NCBI GenBank assembly: GCA_947624015.1
Contig: CANQIA010000017.1
Coordinates: forward strand, 1 to 40,982
Reading direction: 5' to 3'
Length of the DNA stretch: 40,982 bases
Source: an uncultured Clostridia bacterium
GTDB taxonomy: Bacteria; Bacillota; Clostridia; Lachnospirales; CAG-274
Part shown: in pieces, positions 14,580 through 22,659 of the stretch
Layout: each line of letters starts with the position of its first letter
Numbering within the stretch: position 1 is the first letter of the stretch
The notes under the pieces: model-generated
Database searches by the model: none
The model's input: the letters and a program-made list of their open reading frames with translations, nothing else
Told to the model about the DNA's origin: nothing
Position numbers and translations under genes: made by a program

Positions 14580-16664
14580 TTATTGAGCTTTATCCTTCTT
14601 TGTTTCCTTTGTGTAGTTACACTTCGTATTGCTGCATACGATCTTGGGATTTTTATTTCCCTTTTCCACAAGAGGCTCTCCGCATACGGGACATTTTTCT
14701 CCTGTGGGCTTGTTCCAAAGTATGAGAGGACATTCGGGGTTGTTCTCGCAACCGTAATATCTTCTGCCCTTCTTTGTTTTCTTTACATAAACCTTGCCGC
14801 CGCATATCGGGCAATTTACCCCTGCGTCTTCAAAAAGCGGCTTTGTATTTTTGCATTCGGGAAATCCCGGACAAGCAAGGAATTTACCGTATCTGCCATA
14901 CTTTACGACCATGTTCCTGCCGCACCGGTCGCATACCACATCCGTTACCTCATCCTTAATTTCCACATTTTTTACCTTGTCCTCGGCTTCCTTAAGGAGT
15001 ACGTCAAATACGGGATAGAAATTCCTCAGTATCTCCTTCCACTCCATTTTGCCTTCCTCGACCTTATCAAGAGCCGATTCCATATCGGCTGTAAATTCGT
15101 TGTTGATAACATCGCCGAAATTATTTTTAATAATGTCGTTGACTATTTCCCCAAGCTCCGTGGCATAAAATACCTTCTGTTCCTTTGTAACATAGTTTCG
15201 CTGCTGTATAGTGGTAATTGTGGGAGCATATGTGGAGGGACGTCCCACTCCTATATCTTCAAGAGTCTTTATAAGCATAGCCTCCGTATATCTTGCAGGC
15301 GGCTGTGTAAAATGCTGATCCGCTTTGATATCCTTTATACCGAGCTTTTCATTTTCTGCCATTTCGGGCATGGAACCCTCATCAGTCTTTTCCTCATTTT
15401 TTTTGTATACAGCCAGATAGCCGTCAAATACAAGTATAGAGCCTGATGTTCTGTATATATATTCGCCCGAAGCAATGTCGGCGCTCAGCGTAGTATATAA
15501 AGCCCCGGGCATCTGGCTGGCAATAAATCTTTCCCATATAAGCTTGTAAAGTCTGTACTGCTCTCTTGATAGGCTTTCCTTTATTTTATCGGGAGTTCTG
15601 AATGCCGATGTGGGTCTTATAGCCTCGTGAGCGTCCTGAGCCCTTGAATCGGTTTTGTACTGTTTTCTTTCCTTAATATACTTTTCTCCGTAATTTGAAA
15701 GAATATAGTCCTTCGCCTCCTCATAGGCTTCATCGGCAATTCTTACAGAGTCGGTCCTTATATATGATACAAGACCTACCGTGCCTTCTCCGACAACATT
15801 TATTCCTTCGTAAAGCTGCTGAGCTATCCTCATAGTCTTTTGTGAAGCAAAGCCCAAAAGCTTTGAAGCCTCCTGCTGCATTGTGCTTGTGGTAAAAGGA
15901 GCCGGAGGATTCTTGGAGCGTGTGCCGTTCTTTACTGTCTTTACATTAAATCCGTTCTTTTTGCACAGGGATATTATCTTATCGGCTTCATCGCCTGTTT
16001 TAAGCTCCAGCTTCCCATTTTCATCTCCATACAGCTTAGCTGTAAATTGTTTGCCCTTTTGGGTCAAAAGTTCTGCATCGACAGTCCAATATTCCTTGGG
16101 TATAAAGCCTGATATTTCCTCATCTCTGTCACATATGAGCCTTAAGGCAACAGACTGCACACGACCTGCGCTAAGTCCTTTTTTTACTTTTTTCCAAAGC
16201 AGGGGACTTATTTTATAGCCAACTATCCTGTCAAGAGTTCTTCTTGCCTGCTGAGCATTTACAAGATCCATATCGATCTCCCGTGCTTCCTTGATGGACT
16301 TTTTAACGGCATTTTTTGTGATCTCATTAAAAGTGATCCTAAATGTCTTTTTGGGATCGGGCTTAAGGGCATAGAGTAGATGCCAGCTTATGGCCTCTCC
16401 CTCACGATCCGGGTCCGTAGCAAGATATATTTTATCGGCAGTCTTTACTTCCTTGCGCAGCTTTGCAAGAAGTTCGCCCTTTCCTCTTATTGTTATATAT
16501 TTAGGCTCAAAATCATTTTCAATGTCCACACCCAGTTCGCTCTTGGGCAGATCCCTTACATGACCTACGGATGCGACCACCTTATAATTTGAGCCAAGGA
16601 ATTTTTTAAGAGTTTCAGCCTTTGCGGGAGACTCTACTATTACCAGATATTTTTTACTGCTCAT
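14580..16664 (-). CDS. topA: DNA topoisomerase I
   Basis: A 694-residue type IA topoisomerase that relaxes negative supercoils. The Toprim domain is at the N-terminus (VESPAKAETL at about 10; ATDPDREGE with the acidic pair D84/D86). The active-site tyrosine is Y301 in SYIRTDS. Three C-terminal zinc ribbons are visible, each with paired CxxC: CDRCGRNM, CPICGGKV and CPVCGEPL with their partner cysteines. Start: AGGAGG nine bases before ATG at 16664. Lies 13 bp after dprA, a common arrangement in Firmicutes. Confidence 0.98.
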   Translation of the reverse strand: MSSKKYLVIVESPAKAETLKKFLGSNYKVVASVGHVRDLPKSELGVDIENDFEPKYITIRGKGELLAKLRKEVKTADKIYLATDPDREGEAISWHLLYALKPDPKKTFRITFNEITKNAVKKSIKEAREIDMDLVNAQQARRTLDRIVGYKISPLLWKKVKKGLSAGRVQSVALRLICDRDEEISGFIPKEYWTVDAELLTQKGKQFTAKLYGDENGKLELKTGDEADKIISLCKKNGFNVKTVKNGTRSKNPPAPFTTSTMQQEASKLLGFASQKTMRIAQQLYEGINVVGEGTVGLVSYIRTDSVRIADEAYEEAKDYILSNYGEKYIKERKQYKTDSRAQDAHEAIRPTSAFRTPDKIKESLSREQYRLYKLIWERFIASQMPGALYTTLSADIASGEYIYRTSGSILVFDGYLAVYKKNEEKTDEGSMPEMAENEKLGIKDIKADQHFTQPPARYTEAMLIKTLEDIGVGRPSTYAPTITTIQQRNYVTKEQKVFYATELGEIVNDIIKNNFGDVINNEFTADMESALDKVEEGKMEWKEILRNFYPVFDVLLKEAEDKVKNVEIKDEVTDVVCDRCGRNMVVKYGRYGKFLACPGFPECKNTKPLFEDAGVNCPICGGKVYVKKTKKGRRYYGCENNPECPLILWNKPTGEKCPVCGEPLVEKGNKNPKIVCSNTKCNYTKETKKDKAQ

Positions 16665-16677
16665 TATTTCGCTCCTC

Positions 16678-17772
16678 CTATAAATTACGAACAAATTTCT
16701 GTCCCGATAAGCGCCTTATACAACCTTTCAGTTCCAAAAGCGTAAGGATCACGGAAAGTTCTTTGGATCCCACACCGGCTTTTGCTATAAGCTCGTCGGC
16801 AGTTATAGGTTCATAATCTATACAATCATATACTATTTTTTCGTTAGGCGCAAGAGGTGAAATGTCTTTTTCTAATTTTTTTAACGAATTTTTATCTATT
16901 TTAACGCCAATTTCATCTAAAATATCCTGTACGCATGTGTACATTTTGCAGCCTTCGGCTATAAGTCTGTTGCTGCCCTCGCTGTATCTGCTCGTAATAT
17001 TTCCCGGCACAGCCATTACGGAACGCCCATAGTCCAACGCCTTGTTTGCCGTTATAAGAGAGCCGCTTATATCAGCAGCTTCCACAACTACGGTGACCAA
17101 GCCAAGAGCGGCTATAAGCCTGTTTCTATAAGGAAAATTTGCGGCGGCAGGTCTTTCGCCCAAAGGAAATTCGCTTATGATACACCCGTTACACTTTATT
17201 TCATTATATAGATTCGTATTGCTTGCAGGATAACAAACATCGGCGCCGCAGCCTAGAACGGCTATGGTCTTTCCTCCGCCTTCGATACAGCCCTTATGCG
17301 CCATTGCGTCTGTACCCATTGCCATACCGCTTACTACAATAATACCGTTTTCCGCCAGTTCCTTTGCCATATTGTGGCATACGGTAGCTCCATAGTCCGT
17401 GATCCTTCTCGATCCGACTATGCTTACAAAGGGCGCAGCGTCTTTGGGATACTCTCCTATAATATATACGCCTAATGGTACATCCTCCATCATTGTAAGA
17501 GGAAGAGGAAAGCCCGATTCTCCTCTGATAAAAAATTCAGCTTCGCTGTGATAAAGCTTTTCAAGCTCCTTATCCATATTATATCTGTATCGGCTCCTTA
17601 TGAGTATTTCTATCTCCTCTTTAGTCAAAATATTTGCATCTGTTATATCCTTTCTGTCTGCATTCCACAGCTCCTCGCATTTGCCAAAATACTCAAGCAA
17701 ACTGTTCTTATGCTCCATATTTACGGAAATAAGTGAATTAAGCCACATTATGTAATTCTTCTCAGTATACAT
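16678..17772 (-). CDS. dprA: DNA-processing protein DprA/Smf
   Basis: A 364-residue protein with N-terminal SAM-like helices, a central Rossmann fold (VSIVGSRRITDYG, then VSGMAMGTDAMAHKG, AVLGCGADVCYP, FPYRNRLIAAL, GSLITANKALDYGR) and a C-terminal winged helix. DprA loads RecA on incoming single-stranded DNA during transformation, and it is also widespread in species not known to be competent. AGAGGT precedes the ATG at 17772. Eleven bp after comM and 13 bp before topA. Confidence 0.96.
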   Translation of the reverse strand: MYTEKNYIMWLNSLISVNMEHKNSLLEYFGKCEELWNADRKDITDANILTKEEIEILIRSRYRYNMDKELEKLYHSEAEFFIRGESGFPLPLTMMEDVPLGVYIIGEYPKDAAPFVSIVGSRRITDYGATVCHNMAKELAENGIIVVSGMAMGTDAMAHKGCIEGGGKTIAVLGCGADVCYPASNTNLYNEIKCNGCIISEFPLGERPAAANFPYRNRLIAALGLVTVVVEAADISGSLITANKALDYGRSVMAVPGNITSRYSEGSNRLIAEGCKMYTCVQDILDEIGVKIDKNSLKKLEKDISPLAPNEKIVYDCIDYEPITADELIAKAGVGSKELSVILTLLELKGCIRRLSGQKFVRNL

Positions 17773-17783
17773 ATTTACCTCTT

Positions 17784-19313
17784 TTAATGCAGAAGCTTCC
17801 TGTCAAGATTTCTGAGCTGTATAGCTTCGCTTATATGATTTACATTTATATTTTCGCTGCCGTCAAGGTCGGCTATTGTCCTTGCTATCTTTAAAAGCTT
17901 ATGATAAGCCCTTGCGCTGAAATTAAGCGTATCAAAAGCATTCTTAAGTATGGTTCTCTCCATATATCCCAGAGAGCAATATTTTTCTATCTGCGCCGCA
18001 GAAAGCTGAGAATTGAAACGGACATTTTCATTGGCATAGCGCTCAAGCTGTATTTTGTGGGCAGCTATTACTCTTTGTCTTATATTCTTTGATCTCTCTT
18101 CGGCTCCTGAGCTGTCAAGCTCTTTGTAATTGACCGGTCCTGCCTCTACCTGTATATCGATTCGATCGAGCAGAGGACCGCTTATCTTAGCCATGTATCT
18201 GTTTATCTTATCGGGTGTGCAGGTGCATTTGTCTGAATATCCGTAATATCCGCAGGGACACGGATTCATACTGGCAGCCATCATAAGCCTTGCAGGATAG
18301 GTCATAGAGCCGTTTACCCTTGAAATATGAATTTCTCCGTCCTCCAAGGGCTGTCTTAACTCCTCAAGCACATCTCTGTGAAATTCGGGAAGCTCGTCTA
18401 AAAAAAGAACTCCGTTATGGGCAAGACTTACCTCGCCGGGCTTCGGCACTCTGCCGCCGCCTACCATGGCTGAGCCGGATATTGTATGGTGTGGCGAGCG
18501 AAAGGGTCTCTTTGTAATAAGAGTACCCTTATTCCTTAAAAGACCCGATACGGAATATATTTTTGTAATTTCGATGCTTTCTTCAAAAGACAGCTTGGGG
18601 AGAATGGTAGGTATCCTCTTAGCCATCATTGTCTTGCCGGATCCCGGAGGACCTATCATAAGTATATTGTGCATCCCCGCCGCTGCGATCTCAATAGCTC
18701 TTTTTACATTTTCCTGTCCTTTAACATCGGCAAAATCATATACGCTTTCCTCTCGAATATTAAAGAGCTTATCTATATCCACATGTACGAAAGAGGGTTC
18801 CGCTTCCCCATTGAGTATATTTACCATCTCGCTTATATCGGATATTGCAATTACCTCAATACCATCCACAAGAGCGGCTTCCTCGCCGTTTTGAGCCGGT
18901 ACATAGCAGCGTTTATAACCCTTTTCCTTAGCGGTATAAATCATAGGCAATACTCCGTCTACGGCTCTTACGCTGCCGTCAAGAGAAAGCTCTCCTATCA
19001 ATATGCACTCATTAAGACTCTCTGCCTTTACCGCCTTTGTGCATACAAGTATACCCATTGCCATAGGCAGATCATAGGCGGGACCTTCTTTTTTTGTATT
19101 GGCAGGAGCAAGATTGACCGTAATGCGTTTTACGGGAAAATCGAATCCCGAATTCCTTATGGCAGTACGCACTCTTTCCTTGGATTCCTTTACGGCATTG
19201 TCGGGAAGACCTACGATCTCAAAAGAAGGCATGCCGTTGCATACATCTACCTCTACTTCCACCATATATCCATCTATTCCGAATAAGCCGCATGAATGTA
19301 TTTTTGCAAGCAT
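17784..19313 (-). CDS. comM: ComM/YifB-type AAA+ ATPase (magnesium-chelatase-like)
   Basis: A 509-residue AAA+ protein: N-terminal Lon-protease-like fold (about 1-165), Walker A GPPGSGKT (221-228), Walker B VLFLDELPEF, a cysteine cluster NPCPCGYYG...KCTC and a C-terminal helical domain. In Vibrio the homologue ComM is a branch-migration helicase for integration of foreign DNA. Two ATGs are close together; the second at 19313 has GGAGG at normal distance while the first at 19319 is too close. First gene of an eight-gene run together with dprA, topA and radC. Confidence 0.95.
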   Translation of the reverse strand: MLAKIHSCGLFGIDGYMVEVEVDVCNGMPSFEIVGLPDNAVKESKERVRTAIRNSGFDFPVKRITVNLAPANTKKEGPAYDLPMAMGILVCTKAVKAESLNECILIGELSLDGSVRAVDGVLPMIYTAKEKGYKRCYVPAQNGEEAALVDGIEVIAISDISEMVNILNGEAEPSFVHVDIDKLFNIREESVYDFADVKGQENVKRAIEIAAAGMHNILMIGPPGSGKTMMAKRIPTILPKLSFEESIEITKIYSVSGLLRNKGTLITKRPFRSPHHTISGSAMVGGGRVPKPGEVSLAHNGVLFLDELPEFHRDVLEELRQPLEDGEIHISRVNGSMTYPARLMMAASMNPCPCGYYGYSDKCTCTPDKINRYMAKISGPLLDRIDIQVEAGPVNYKELDSSGAEERSKNIRQRVIAAHKIQLERYANENVRFNSQLSAAQIEKYCSLGYMERTILKNAFDTLNFSARAYHKLLKIARTIADLDGSENINVNHISEAIQLRNLDRKLLH

Positions 19314-19337
19314 AAGCATTCCCTCCTTTTTTGTTTG

Positions 19338-19366
19338 ATTGTAGCATTCTTTTTTGGTATTTGCAA
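19338..19366 (-). promoter_or_regulatory. Sigma-A promoter of the comM-glyS gene run
   Basis: On the minus strand: TTGCAA (19361-19366), 17-base spacer, TACAAT (19338-19343), 24 bases before the comM start. The gap from rnr is only 72 bp and has no clear terminator. Confidence 0.6.
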
Positions 19367-19385
19367 CATATTTTTAAATGCCTAT

Positions 19386-21524
19386 CTATTCTGCAAATTC
19401 AAAATCTATTGTTCCGGTTTCTTTGCTTGCCCTTGTAAGAAGAACCTTTACACTGTCTCCCAACGTATATGTCTTGTGAAAATTTACTCCAAAATATCTG
19501 AGCCTGTCCTTATCAAATTCATAGTAGTCGTCTACCAGATCCTTTACGGAGACCATACCCTCGACGGTATTTGGAAGTTCAACATATATGCCCCATGATG
19601 TTACTCCCGAGATAATGCCATCGTACACCTGCCCTATCCTGCTTTCCATATATTCTGCAATTTTATATTTATCCGTTTCTCTTTCCGTCTCCTCTGCGCA
19701 CCTTTCTCTCTCGGAACAGTGTTTTGAGACCTGGGCAAGCATATTGTTGTAATGCTGCATTCTTTTTTCGGTCAGTTTGCCCTCTGTATATTCGCTTATT
19801 ATCCTGTGTATCTGCAAATCGGGATATCTTCTTATAGGCGATGTAAAGTGGCAGTAATACTGAGCGGCAAGTCCGAAGTGCTTATCGTTTTCGGAGGAAT
19901 ACTGTGCTTGTTTCATACTCCTTAAAGCCATTTTGTTTATGAGCATCTCTTCGGGAGAATTTTCGACATTTTTCAAAAGCTGCTGATAGCTTTTTGGATG
20001 CTTTGAGCTGCCCTTTATAACATAGCCGAATGCTCCTATAAACTCCTGAAGCTTTTCGAACTTTTCCTCATCGGGTACTTCGTGTATCCTGTATACAAAG
20101 GGTATATCGAGCCAGAAAAAATGCTCCGCAACAGTTTCATTGGCGATCAGCATAAATTCTTCTATTATACTTGTGGCTACATTTCTGTCTCTTTTGACTA
20201 TATCTATGGGTCTGCCCGTTTCATCCAATATTATTTTGACCTCGTCGCTGTTGAATTCCACGGCACCTCTTTTTTCTCTCTTGGTCTTAAGGATATTTCT
20301 GAGGCTTTCCATATTTCTGAACATAGGTATAAGCTCTCTGTATTCATCAATATATTCCGAATGGTCATTTGTCAGTATATCGTATACTATATTATAGCTC
20401 ATACGTCTGTTTACGTTTATAACAGCCTTTTTTATATCATGTGAGATCACATTGCCTTTTTCGTCTATTTCCATAAGGCAGCACAGCGAAAGCCTGTCAA
20501 GACCTTCGTTTAACGAACAGATACCGTTTGAAAGCTTGTGGGGTAGCATCGGTATGACCCTGTCTGTAAGGTATACGCTGGTACCTCTTTTATATGCTTC
20601 CTTATTTATAGCGGAGCCTTCTCTTACATAGTAGGATACATCCGCAATGTATACGCCAAGCCTGTAATTTCCGTTATCAAGCGCTTCAACCGAAACAGCA
20701 TCGTCAAGATCCTTGGCATCCTCGCCGTCGATCGTGACCATATCTATATTTCTCATATCCTCTCTGCCTATCATATCTTCGGCAGTGACCGTATCGGATA
20801 TGCTCTCTGTTTCTCTGTACACCTCATCGGAAAAATCAAGAGGCAGATCGTGCTGATATATGATCGAAAGTATGTCTACTCCCGGATCGTTTATATGCCC
20901 AAGTATTTTAGTTACGACTCCCTCGGGACTGCTGTTTTTGTCAGCGGGCTTTGTTATCTTAACAAGCACCTTATGACCTGTTACTGCGCCTTTGCTCTTT
21001 CCCGAAGGTATATATATGTCATCGCATATCTTATTATCATCAGGCATGGCAAAGCCGTAATTTTTTACCTGTTCATATGTGCATACTATATGCTTCAAGC
21101 CTCTTTCCAGCAGGCTTATTATTTCCCCTTCAAGACCTCTGCTGTCGCTGCCCGTTATCCTAAAAAGCACCTTATCCTTATGGATAGCTCCGTTTACCGA
21201 TGAGGCGGGAATAAATATCTCTTCCTCGAATTTTTCACAGGCAACAAAGCCAAAGCCTTTCCTATTGCCTTTAAAAACGCCCTTATATATGTTATCCCTT
21301 GACGGGTCGTTAATTTTTCCTTTTTTGGTTATAATTATATCTCCGCTTTGCACAAGCTCTTCTATCATGTTATAGAAAGTATCCCTGTCTTCCTGAGGCA
21401 CCTGCATAAATTCGGCAATATGCTTTGCCCTCATAGGCTTATAGTCCTTGTCCTTTACAAAAGAAAGTATATTTTCTCTTCTGCGGTCATATAATTCATT
21501 TTCTTGTTTATTTGCGGTTTCCAT
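19386..21524 (-). CDS. rnr: Ribonuclease R
   Basis: A 712-residue RNase II-family 3'-5' exoribonuclease. It begins with a winged-helix-like region, followed by two cold-shock-type OB domains (RKGFGFVACEKFEEEIFIPA), the RNB catalytic domain with DGEDAKDLDDAVS carrying the magnesium-binding aspartates, and a C-terminal S1 domain (GQVYDGIISGVTSWGIYVEL). It degrades structured RNA and takes part in tmRNA-linked quality control. ATG at 21524 has GAGGTG seven bases upstream; an in-frame GTG lies inside that site. It follows secG as in many Firmicutes, but the usual smpB is not next; comM is. Confidence 0.97.
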   Translation of the reverse strand: METANKQENELYDRRRENILSFVKDKDYKPMRAKHIAEFMQVPQEDRDTFYNMIEELVQSGDIIITKKGKINDPSRDNIYKGVFKGNRKGFGFVACEKFEEEIFIPASSVNGAIHKDKVLFRITGSDSRGLEGEIISLLERGLKHIVCTYEQVKNYGFAMPDDNKICDDIYIPSGKSKGAVTGHKVLVKITKPADKNSSPEGVVTKILGHINDPGVDILSIIYQHDLPLDFSDEVYRETESISDTVTAEDMIGREDMRNIDMVTIDGEDAKDLDDAVSVEALDNGNYRLGVYIADVSYYVREGSAINKEAYKRGTSVYLTDRVIPMLPHKLSNGICSLNEGLDRLSLCCLMEIDEKGNVISHDIKKAVINVNRRMSYNIVYDILTNDHSEYIDEYRELIPMFRNMESLRNILKTKREKRGAVEFNSDEVKIILDETGRPIDIVKRDRNVATSIIEEFMLIANETVAEHFFWLDIPFVYRIHEVPDEEKFEKLQEFIGAFGYVIKGSSKHPKSYQQLLKNVENSPEEMLINKMALRSMKQAQYSSENDKHFGLAAQYYCHFTSPIRRYPDLQIHRIISEYTEGKLTEKRMQHYNNMLAQVSKHCSERERCAEETERETDKYKIAEYMESRIGQVYDGIISGVTSWGIYVELPNTVEGMVSVKDLVDDYYEFDKDRLRYFGVNFHKTYTLGDSVKVLLTRASKETGTIDFEFAE

Positions 21525-21581
21525 GGCTTTCACCTCAAAGGTATTTTTGCACTATGCTCAAAAGTTATACACAACGAAAAC

Positions 21582-21602
21582 GGGATACCTTAACGGTATC
21601 CC
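21582..21602 (-). terminator. Hairpin between secG and rnr
   Basis: GGGATACC (21582-21589) pairs with GGTATCCC (21595-21602) around TTAAC. On the minus strand it is followed by GTTTTCGTTG, a weak U run, so it may only partly stop transcription from secG into rnr. Confidence 0.5.
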
Positions 21603-21608
21603 TTAAAA

Positions 21609-21863
21609 TCACTTTACAAAATTGCTGGCAAGAATAAGAACAGCATAAATAACTGCAACTATCTTGGTATATAACTCAAGCTTACCCTCTACCGAATTCT
21701 TTTTGTTCCTGTCCCAATAGGATGAAGACTGACTGCCTGAAGCCATACCGCCTATGGAGCTTGTAAAGCCTGCAGCCTGCTTTTTCTGTAAAAGGATCAA
21801 AGTAACAAGAGCAATACTAAAGACAGCTATTAATATACATAAAATTATAAATGGAATACTCAT
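21609..21863 (-). CDS. secG: Protein-export subunit SecG
   Basis: An 84-residue membrane protein with two hydrophobic segments (about 4-26 and 66-82) and the family feature LILLQKKQAAGFTSSIGG between them. SecG is the small accessory subunit of the SecYEG channel. AGGAGG lies seven bases before ATG. A TATAAT on the minus strand (plus positions 21892-21897) is a likely -10, with no good -35 partner. It precedes rnr, a common pairing. Confidence 0.93.
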   Translation of the reverse strand: MSIPFIILCILIAVFSIALVTLILLQKKQAAGFTSSIGGMASGSQSSSYWDRNKKNSVEGKLELYTKIVAVIYAVLILASNFVK

Positions 21864-21950
21864 AGCCGAACCTCCTTAAATCTCAATCTACATTATAATA
21901 ACATAACAATATGTAAATATCAAGCATTTTTTTGATTTTTTGTCATATCA

Positions 21951-22646
21951 TTATATTTTTACATCAAATTTATAGCCTACGCCCCATATTGTCTTTATGC
22001 TCCAAACATCGTCTTCCTTCATTTTTTCTCTTATTCTTTTAATATGAACGTCTACTGTCCTTGTATCGCCTACAAACTCGTATCCCCATATCTTATCGAG
22101 GAGCGTTTCTCTTGTAAACACCTGATTGGGATGAGCCGCAAGAAAGCTTAACAGTTCAAATTCCTTAGGCGGCAGTGACATTTCCTTGTCATGGTATGTA
22201 ACAAGGTATGTGTTCTGATTTATCAAAAGATTCGGGAAGGCTATCTTTTTGATCTCAGGCTCAGTTTTGCTTTCATATCTTCTGAGAACAGCCTTTACTC
22301 TTGCAACAAGCTCCTTTGAGTCAAAGGGCTTAACAATGTAATCGTCTGCGCCCATTTCAAGACCCAGTACCTTATCAAATACCTCGCCCTTGGCTGTAAG
22401 CATGATTATAGGCACATTTGACAACTGTCTTATTTCTCTGCAAAGCTGATATCCGTCCTTACCCGGAAGCATGATATCAAGAAGCACCATATGAGGAGCA
22501 TACTGCTTAAAGACCTCTATGACCTCATTTCCCGAATGCACCTCATAGGTATCGTAGCCCTGTTTTTCCATATGAAGGGATATAAGCTCAGCTATATGAA
22601 CATCATCATCAACGATCAATATTTTAACTCTGTCATCATCCATCAT
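21951..22646 (-). CDS. OmpR/PhoB-family response regulator
   Basis: A 231-residue two-domain regulator. The receiver (about 8-120) has D13-D15, phospho-acceptor D57 in LLDIMLPG, a Thr in IIMLTA and a Lys in VKPFD. The winged-helix DNA-binding domain (about 135-230) contains PPKEFELLSFLAAHPNQVFTR and TVDVHIKRIREKM. No cognate kinase follows, so it is an orphan locally. Start ATG at 22646 follows GGAGG by five bases. It is 13 bp downstream of mutS2, so cotranscription is likely though functionally unexplained. Confidence 0.93.
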   Translation of the reverse strand: MMDDDRVKILIVDDDVHIAELISLHMEKQGYDTYEVHSGNEVIEVFKQYAPHMVLLDIMLPGKDGYQLCREIRQLSNVPIIMLTAKGEVFDKVLGLEMGADDYIVKPFDSKELVARVKAVLRRYESKTEPEIKKIAFPNLLINQNTYLVTYHDKEMSLPPKEFELLSFLAAHPNQVFTRETLLDKIWGYEFVGDTRTVDVHIKRIREKMKEDDVWSIKTIWGVGYKFDVKI

Positions 22647-22659
22647 AATAACCTCCGAA

